DNA from: a bacterium
GTDB taxonomy: Bacteria > Patescibacteriota > Patescibacteriia > 2-12-FULL-60-25
Direction: 5' to 3'
NCBI GenBank assembly: GCA_024654265.1
Contig: JANLIO010000030.1
Coordinates: 1 to 8,371, forward strand
Length of the DNA: 8,371 nucleotides
Below the pieces are notes generated by a model that made no database searches, was not told the origin of the DNA, and saw nothing but the letters and a program-made list of their open reading frames with translations. This document shows, in pieces, positions 1-3,584 of this stretch. Each line of letters starts with the position of its first letter. The stretch's first letter is position 1. The position numbers and the translations under genes were made by a program.

Positions 1-131
1 CTAAAACTTTCGCCTCGAATGAGATCGTTAGGGCCAAATATTTCTGTCACCGCAGCATGTGTTGCCATTGGTGCGAAGACCATGGAAAAACCTGCAAGAG
101 CACTGATGAATAATTGAAGACGTTTATGCAT
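1..131 (-). CDS. Secreted surface protein, 5' part only (cut by window edge)
   Basis: Only the first 43 codons are in the window; the gene continues past the left edge. The start ATG is the complement of 129-131. The N-terminus is a classic Sec signal peptide: basic MHKR, a hydrophobic core (LQLFISALAGFSMVFA), then a small-residue cleavage site, ATHA followed by AVTE (cut after about residue 26). The first mature residues end in GPNDLIRGESF. The DLIR stretch just after the signal peptide matches the DLIK of the neighbouring secreted protein at 270-1667, where the surface module begins, so I infer a paralogue with the same module. The function is unknown beyond export. There is no lipobox, so it is not a lipoprotein. 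No Shine-Dalgarno is seen; the leader is a pyrimidine-rich run. Confidence 0.75.
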   Translation of the reverse strand, partial: MHKRLQLFISALAGFSMVFAPMATHAAVTEIFGPNDLIRGESF

Positions 132-186
132 AGAAAAAAGAAAAGATGAATAAGAGAATAATCGTATTTCATTTGAATTTGGGATC

Positions 187-213
187 ACGAGTAGCGCGTG
201 CTATTTATCTCGT
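187..213. repeat. Imperfect inverted repeat between two secreted-protein genes
   Basis: The arms ACGAG (187-191) and CTCGT (209-213) enclose a second pair, TAGC (192-195) and GCTA (200-203), around the loop GCGT. A 5-base bulge (TTTAT) sits on one side. On the minus strand it lies about 57-83 nt past the stop of the Ig-repeat surface protein and before the next gene. No T-run follows it, so it is not a standard Rho-independent terminator. It could be an mRNA 3'-end hairpin or chance. The rest of 132-269 shows only a weak -10-like TACGAT (complement of 161-166). Confidence 0.2.
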
Positions 214-269
214 ATCCAAATCCAGTTCTCTGTAGTTTGCCGAATGCGTATGCAATCCGTCAATCTGTT

Positions 270-1667
270 TTAGTTGGGGAGTGCTTGCACCGTAACTGTC
301 ACAGGGTCTGTTATTTCCGTTCCGCCAAGTGCATCTTCCGCGATTGCTGAAAATTGATGCGTACCAATTTCGCTCCATGGGCCGGCGAAGGTTGTGCAGG
401 AAAATGAATTGACACAGACGGCAACCGTCGCTCCGTCTTGGAGGAGTGTCATTGTGCTCATGCCATCGTCATCACTCGCATTGATTGTCACGTCAATGGT
501 TTCGCCTGTGTAGATGAGGTTTTTTCCGACACTTATCGTAACACTCGGGCTATCGTTATCTGAAATGGTGATCGTTTTTTCCGGACTTTTATATGTTCGG
601 CCAAGGGTATCTTTTACAATGCCATACACCGTGTACACGGTTCCAACATCTCCTGAAAGAACACCACTCCATCGACACTGACGAATTGCGCTTGCGCATG
701 CTTCGATTGATAAACCGTTGGCATAGATGTCGGTGCGAAGGACAGCGACGGAAATGTCCGCATCAATCACAATTTCTGCCAATTGGTTTTGGCGAAGGTG
801 TGAACGACCAATGGAGATTCGAGTAAGTGAACTGGAATCGGTTGTCACGGAAAGGGTGATGGATTTTTCCACGGTTGAATTATCAAGTGCTGTTGCAATC
901 GCTGTTACGACATACTCGGATTTGGTGCCGGATAACGGAATGACGGTTTCATCACTGCATGTTGATCCCATGCAGGTTTTTATAAGTATCTCATCAAAGA
1001 ACAATTCAACCTTTAAGATCCCTGTTGGATGGGATGCACTTGCGATAAACAAAGGAACGTCTCCAGCTTGAAGCGTTGCGATTGAACTGACGAGCGAGAT
1101 TGTTCCAACGGTTTCAACAGGCGGGACAACGGGAGGAGGTTCCGGTGTGACGAGTGTTTTGTCGACGCTAATCGAAGTCGTTTCGTTTTGTTTTGCGATT
1201 GGATTAAAATCTTGAATCGAATTAATGGGTTCGCCAAGTGAATACGTGGTGAAAAAAGTGTCAGGAACGTCTTGAATTTTCGTTGCCCAGTTTGATCCGT
1301 AGAGCGCAACGGCGACATCTTCTGTTGTGATCCAACGAAGAACGCCTCCTTGATCCACAGCATACGTTTTTGGATCTGTCGTGAGTTTCAGCATCCATAC
1401 ACCGGGGCGATATGTCGCAACACCTCCAAATGGAATGTTCGCGACGTCGGTTGTAGAAATTGTTTTTACATTAAATCCCGTGTACCAACTGAAGTATGTT
1501 TTTTCATTTGGAAACGCGTATCGTTTTCCGTTTGCGCCAACGTAGTATACGTCTGATGTTTCCGGTGATTTTATGAGATCACCGGTTGTGATCTCCATGG
1601 CGTGCACGGGAAGCGCACTGAGGAAAGCTCCGCCACATAGAAGGATTGAAAGAATTCGATATCGCAT
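270..1667 (-). CDS. Secreted surface protein: N-terminal two-fold module plus three Ig-like repeats
   Basis: A 465-residue exported protein. Residues 1-23 are a signal peptide (MRYR, hydrophobic core, VHA cleavage site). Residues 28-148 form a module beginning GDLIK, with VYYVGANGKRYAFPNEKTY at 40-58. A related, weaker copy follows from about 101 (TYAVDQGGVLRWITTED), which suggests an internal duplication. I associate this module with exported proteins of Patescibacteria, from memory. A proline-rich linker follows at about 174-184 (PEPPPVVPP). Three beta-rich Ig/cadherin-like repeats of roughly 85-95 residues then run to the end (about 188-278, 281-372, 374-462). Each carries one close cysteine pair: C232/C237, C324/C331, C418/C424. 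There is no transmembrane anchor or sorting signal, so attachment may be through the N-terminal module or a partner. It probably has its own promoter just upstream. The role (adhesion, surface layer) is inferred. Confidence 0.85.
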   Translation of the reverse strand: MRYRILSILLCGGAFLSALPVHAMEITTGDLIKSPETSDVYYVGANGKRYAFPNEKTYFSWYTGFNVKTISTTDVANIPFGGVATYRPGVWMLKLTTDPKTYAVDQGGVLRWITTEDVAVALYGSNWATKIQDVPDTFFTTYSLGEPINSIQDFNPIAKQNETTSISVDKTLVTPEPPPVVPPVETVGTISLVSSIATLQAGDVPLFIASASHPTGILKVELFFDEILIKTCMGSTCSDETVIPLSGTKSEYVVTAIATALDNSTVEKSITLSVTTDSSSLTRISIGRSHLRQNQLAEIVIDADISVAVLRTDIYANGLSIEACASAIRQCRWSGVLSGDVGTVYTVYGIVKDTLGRTYKSPEKTITISDNDSPSVTISVGKNLIYTGETIDVTINASDDDGMSTMTLLQDGATVAVCVNSFSCTTFAGPWSEIGTHQFSAIAEDALGGTEITDPVTVTVQALPN

Positions 1668-1674
1668 AGTATTT

Positions 1675-1683
1675 TTTATATCA
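1675..1683 (-). promoter_or_regulatory. Extended -10 promoter, leaderless geometry, for the surface protein
   Basis: The minus strand reads TGATATAAA: a TGn extension (complement of 1681-1683) and a TATAAA hexamer (complement of 1675-1680, 5 of 6 to consensus). Exactly 7 nt (AAATACT) separate the hexamer from the ATG, so transcription would begin at about the start codon. No convincing -35 is visible, which an extended -10 can tolerate. The site fills the 46-bp gap after the rpe-like gene, so the surface protein can be expressed apart from the sugar genes. Confidence 0.55.
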
Positions 1684-1713
1684 ATGACTCACAGGTCGAC
1701 TTTCTTAAGGATA

Positions 1714-2352
1714 TCACGAAAGAAGATTTCGAAGATGTTTGGCTTCTTCGAGTGGATCTTTCGCGTTGAAGATTGCGCTTGCTGAGCAAAAACGAGAAAT
1801 ACCCGCTGATCTGAGCATTGGGATGGTTTCTTCGTTTACGCTGATATCAAATCCAAGAACAAGTGTTGGTTGTTCTTCGTGAATTCGTGTGGCGCGTGTG
1901 ACTGCTCGGGGGTCGAGTTTGCGTCCGGAGAATCCGGGTTCAGATCCCATGAGTAATAATTCATCAACATCATCATAGAGCGCAGAGAGCATTGATCGTG
2001 GTGTTGAAGGGTTGATGGCAAGGCCGGCTTCTTTTTTATTTTTGTGACACGTCGCGATCAATCCGGGATGATTGGCGGTTGCCTCGATGTGCCAGATGAT
2101 TCGTTTAATATGAGGGATATCTAAAACCGTATCAATGATTTGCGCAGGGTTCATGACCATGAGATGGAGCTCAAAATTCGGAGGTGACTTCATTGATCGG
2201 ATCACATTTGCATCAAACCAAGATCGGTTTGGAACAAATGCACCATCCATGACATCAATTTGGATCATATCGAATTCTCCACGGAGGACGTCGATGTGAT
2301 GATCAAACGTTTCTTTGTCTTGAACGAGGATTGCGGGGATGAGTTGGTTCAT
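1714..2352 (-). CDS. rpe: Divergent ribulose-phosphate 3-epimerase family protein
   Basis: A 212-residue TIM-barrel protein, the usual length for Rpe. Canonical Rpe interconverts D-ribulose 5-phosphate and D-xylulose 5-phosphate in the pentose phosphate pathway, using a metal held by His, Asp, His, Asp. Conserved here: IPAIL at the N-terminus, IDVMDGAFVPN (D33), LHLMV (H63), WHIEA (88), NPSTP (114-118), LLLMGSEPGFSGRK (132-145) and a strand-7 aspartate (D169 in GFDIS). Changed here: the first metal histidine (HxD) is Gln31, the active-site serine of the PSIL motif is Ala7, the phosphate-loop GG after the catalytic Asp is IS, and AGSAIF is SASAIF. The fold is therefore confident but the exact reaction is not. 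It may still be an epimerase or may use another sugar phosphate. It lies 33 bp downstream of rpiB and is probably cotranscribed. No Shine-Dalgarno is seen. Confidence 0.8.
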   Translation of the reverse strand: MNQLIPAILVQDKETFDHHIDVLRGEFDMIQIDVMDGAFVPNRSWFDANVIRSMKSPPNFELHLMVMNPAQIIDTVLDIPHIKRIIWHIEATANHPGLIATCHKNKKEAGLAINPSTPRSMLSALYDDVDELLLMGSEPGFSGRKLDPRAVTRATRIHEEQPTLVLGFDISVNEETIPMLRSAGISRFCSASAIFNAKDPLEEAKHLRNLLS

Positions 2353-2385
2353 TTTTTGAAAGCTAGGTTTTTTGATTGGAAAGAA

Positions 2386-2823
2386 TTAGTGCAGTTGCTT
2401 CACCCTTCGCGCATGTCGTGAAACTTTTGAAAATGGGGTGTTAAAAAAAATTTGAAGAAGAGTGGTCGCCTTTTTTGCGCTCATGTTCCATCCCGAGAGT
2501 GAGATGATATTCGCGTTGTTGTGTTCTCGAGCACGCGTTGCCTCAGGAACGCTGTGTGCAGTAAACGCGCGCGCACCGTTCACTCGGTTCGCGGCAATTG
2601 TAACACCTACGCCACTTCCACAGATAAGGATACCGCGAGATGTCGGTTCTTTTGAAACGATTTTTGCCAGATGAAAACCAATTTTCGGATAATCATCCCC
2701 CTTCGTAAGTGTCGGTGAAAGATCTTCGACACAGTATCCGTTATTGAGTAGCCAGTTCTCAATTTTTTCTTTGAGCTCAAACCCGGCATGGTCAGCGCCG
2801 AGGTAGATGATAGAAGGTTTCAT
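2386..2823 (-). CDS. rpiB: Ribose-5-phosphate isomerase B (RpiB/LacAB family)
   Basis: A 145-residue protein that converts D-ribose 5-phosphate to D-ribulose 5-phosphate in the cytoplasm; the family works as a dimer. Family marks in order: GADHAGFELKEKI (D11, H12), DDYP (43-46), the catalytic loop ILICGSGVGVTIAANRVNGARA with Cys68 as the expected proton-transfer base, the REHNNAN segment with His101, and the phosphate-binding RHARRV (R136, R140) near the C-terminus. All key residues of the E. coli-type enzyme appear present; the loop is CGSG where E. coli has CGTG. It is first of a likely two-gene operon with the rpe-like gene, whose canonical substrate is the product of this enzyme. It is transcribed divergently from the toxin-antitoxin cassette. 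The start ATG is supported by the family N-terminus and by a -10 placed 7 nt upstream. LacA/LacB is less likely because there is no partner subunit. Confidence 0.92.
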   Translation of the reverse strand: MKPSIIYLGADHAGFELKEKIENWLLNNGYCVEDLSPTLTKGDDYPKIGFHLAKIVSKEPTSRGILICGSGVGVTIAANRVNGARAFTAHSVPEATRAREHNNANIISLSGWNMSAKKATTLLQIFFNTPFSKVSRHARRVKQLH

Positions 2824-2830
2824 GGTTTTA

Positions 2831-2836
2831 AGTATA
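2831..2836 (-). promoter_or_regulatory. -10 element of the rpiB promoter, leaderless geometry
   Basis: The minus strand reads TATACT (5 of 6 to TATAAT), then TAAAACC (7 nt), then the rpiB ATG. The bases before the hexamer are CGA rather than the TGn of an extended -10. The predicted transcription start is at or one base from the start codon. No clear -35 was found in the 100-bp divergent gap, which it shares with the antitoxin promoter. Confidence 0.5.
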
Positions 2837-2896
2837 TCGAAGATGGGTGGTTGATGATAGAAGAATGAGAATTATAGAAGACGGAGCGACAGCTGG

Positions 2897-2926
2897 TAGA
2901 CTTTTTTATTATAATTAGATTATAAT
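2897..2926 (+). promoter_or_regulatory. Promoter of the toxin-antitoxin operon
   Basis: There is a perfect -10, TATAAT, at 2921-2926, with a -35-like TAGACT at 2897-2902 (4 of 6, 18-bp spacer). Exactly 7 nt separate the -10 from the ATG at 2934, predicting a leaderless antitoxin message. A second perfect TATAAT lies at 2910-2915, with GCGACA at 2886-2891 as a possible -35; it could be an alternative promoter or simply the second copy of the operator box. Confidence 0.6.
2908..2926. promoter_or_regulatory. Candidate autoregulatory operator: two palindromic ATTATAAT boxes
   Basis: The sequence is ATTATAAT (2908-2915), TAG, ATTATAAT (2919-2926). Each 8-mer is a perfect palindrome and the two are 11 bp apart, about one helical turn, so both would face the same side of the DNA. 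The pair covers both TATAAT hexamers upstream of an AbrB-type antitoxin gene. Antitoxins of this fold commonly repress their own operon. That this protein binds here is inference. The AT-richness of promoters makes chance a possible alternative. Confidence 0.45.
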
Positions 2927-2933
2927 GGTTGAT

Positions 2934-3161
2934 ATGAAACGTAAAGTCATAAAAGTCGGAACATCCGCAGCTGTTATCATTCCAAAGGAAGCTTTATTGG
3001 AAGAAGGGATGAAGATCGGTGACATCATAGATGTTGAGTTTCTAAAGGGGGTCTCTACTTCTCAAAAGAGAAAAGAGCGTATTGATCCCAGCATTCTTTT
3101 GTATGCCGAAGAGTGTATGAAGGAATACAAAGGACTGATGAAGCTCTTATCTGATTCTTGA
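2934..3161 (+). CDS. AbrB/MazE-type antitoxin (SpoVT-AbrB domain)
   Basis: A 75-residue protein. Residues 1 to about 38 are a swapped-hairpin AbrB DNA-binding domain with the usual pattern MKRKVIKVGTSAAVIIPKEA followed by EGMKIGDIIDVEF. A basic linker (QKRKERI) leads to a C-terminal helix with DPSILLYAEECMKEYKGLMKLL, the part expected to bind and neutralise the toxin. The toxin start lies 6 bp beyond the stop, as in type II toxin-antitoxin operons. I chose the ATG at 2934 because family members begin MKRKVIKVG and because the -10 ends 7 nt before it. The in-frame ATG at 2925 (3 residues longer) overlaps that -10. It likely acts as dimeric repressor of its own operon. The pairing of AbrB fold with Doc is inferred from adjacency. 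Confidence 0.85.
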   Translation: MKRKVIKVGTSAAVIIPKEALLEEGMKIGDIIDVEFLKGVSTSQKRKERIDPSILLYAEECMKEYKGLMKLLSDS

Positions 3162-3167
3162 TTGAGT

Positions 3168-3551
3168 ATGCGCTACCTTAATCAGGCGGAAGTTTTCGCG
3201 ATTCATAAGTACATCACGGATAATGAAAAGAGCTCTCCAGGAGTTCGTGATCATGGGTCGCTTTTCTCATTGTGTGAGAAACCAAAAGCATCATTTGATG
3301 GAATTGAATTATATACGGGTGTATTCGCGAAGGCAGCGATTTTGATGGAGGCAATTGTAAATTATCATGTGTTCATTGATGCGAATAAACGAACGGCATG
3401 GATATCGACATATGTTTTTCTTCGTATGAATGGATATCGTTTAGATTCAAAACAAAAAGAAGCGCACAGATTTATAGTAAGAATTGCGAAAAAGAAGGAA
3501 GATATCGAGACGATAACGGTCTGGATCCAAAAACATTCACAAAAAACTTGA
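3168..3551 (+). CDS. doc: Doc family toxin (death-on-curing, Fic fold)
   Basis: A 127-residue protein, close to the length of phage P1 Doc. The core motif HVFIDANKR (H67 to R75) matches Doc HxFxDxNKR rather than the HxFxxGNGR of AMP-transferring Fic proteins. P1 Doc phosphorylates EF-Tu and halts translation. Also conserved are the family start MRYL and the PGVRDHGSLFSL segment (24-35), followed by KASFDGIELYT. The helices after the motif (TAWISTYVFLRMNGYRL) match the Fic core. All visible catalytic residues are intact, so the toxin is likely active and held in check by the AbrB protein upstream. I prefer the ATG at 3168; an in-frame TTG at 3162, just after the antitoxin stop, would add two residues. 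No Shine-Dalgarno is present, so expression probably depends on translational coupling to the antitoxin. Confidence 0.88.
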   Translation: MRYLNQAEVFAIHKYITDNEKSSPGVRDHGSLFSLCEKPKASFDGIELYTGVFAKAAILMEAIVNYHVFIDANKRTAWISTYVFLRMNGYRLDSKQKEAHRFIVRIAKKKEDIETITVWIQKHSQKT

Positions 3552-3554
3552 CGA

Positions 3555-3560
3555 TATCAT
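3555..3560 (+). promoter_or_regulatory. Possible -10 for ileS
   Basis: TATCAT (5 of 6 to TATAAT) lies just past the toxin stop codon and would start a leader of about 18 nt before the ileS ATG. No good -35 is found at 16-18 bp. TTGACG at 3548-3553 looks like a -35 but has no -10 at the right distance. The gap holds no T-box or other tRNA-sensing leader. ileS may also be read through from the toxin-antitoxin promoter. Confidence 0.25.
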
Positions 3561-3584
3561 AAAAAACAATCAATTTATTCACAT

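Noticed and set aside
187..213. Rho-independent terminator after the surface protein
   Set aside because: The inverted repeat is broken by a 5-base bulge and is not followed by a T-run on the minus strand. It is kept only as a low-confidence repeat.
727..1071. 114-codon open frame on the plus strand opposite the surface protein
   Set aside because: The minus-strand gene has a signal peptide, repeats and a promoter; the plus-strand frame has none of these.
1635..1637. Lipoprotein signal at Cys11 of the surface protein
   Set aside because: The residues before it are ILL, not a lipobox with Gly or Ala at -1, and the hydrophobic core continues past it to a normal VHA cleavage site.
3548..3553. 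TTGACG as the -35 of an ileS promoter
   Set aside because: At 16-18 bp downstream the hexamers (such as CAATTT and AATTTA) match the -10 consensus at only about two positions.
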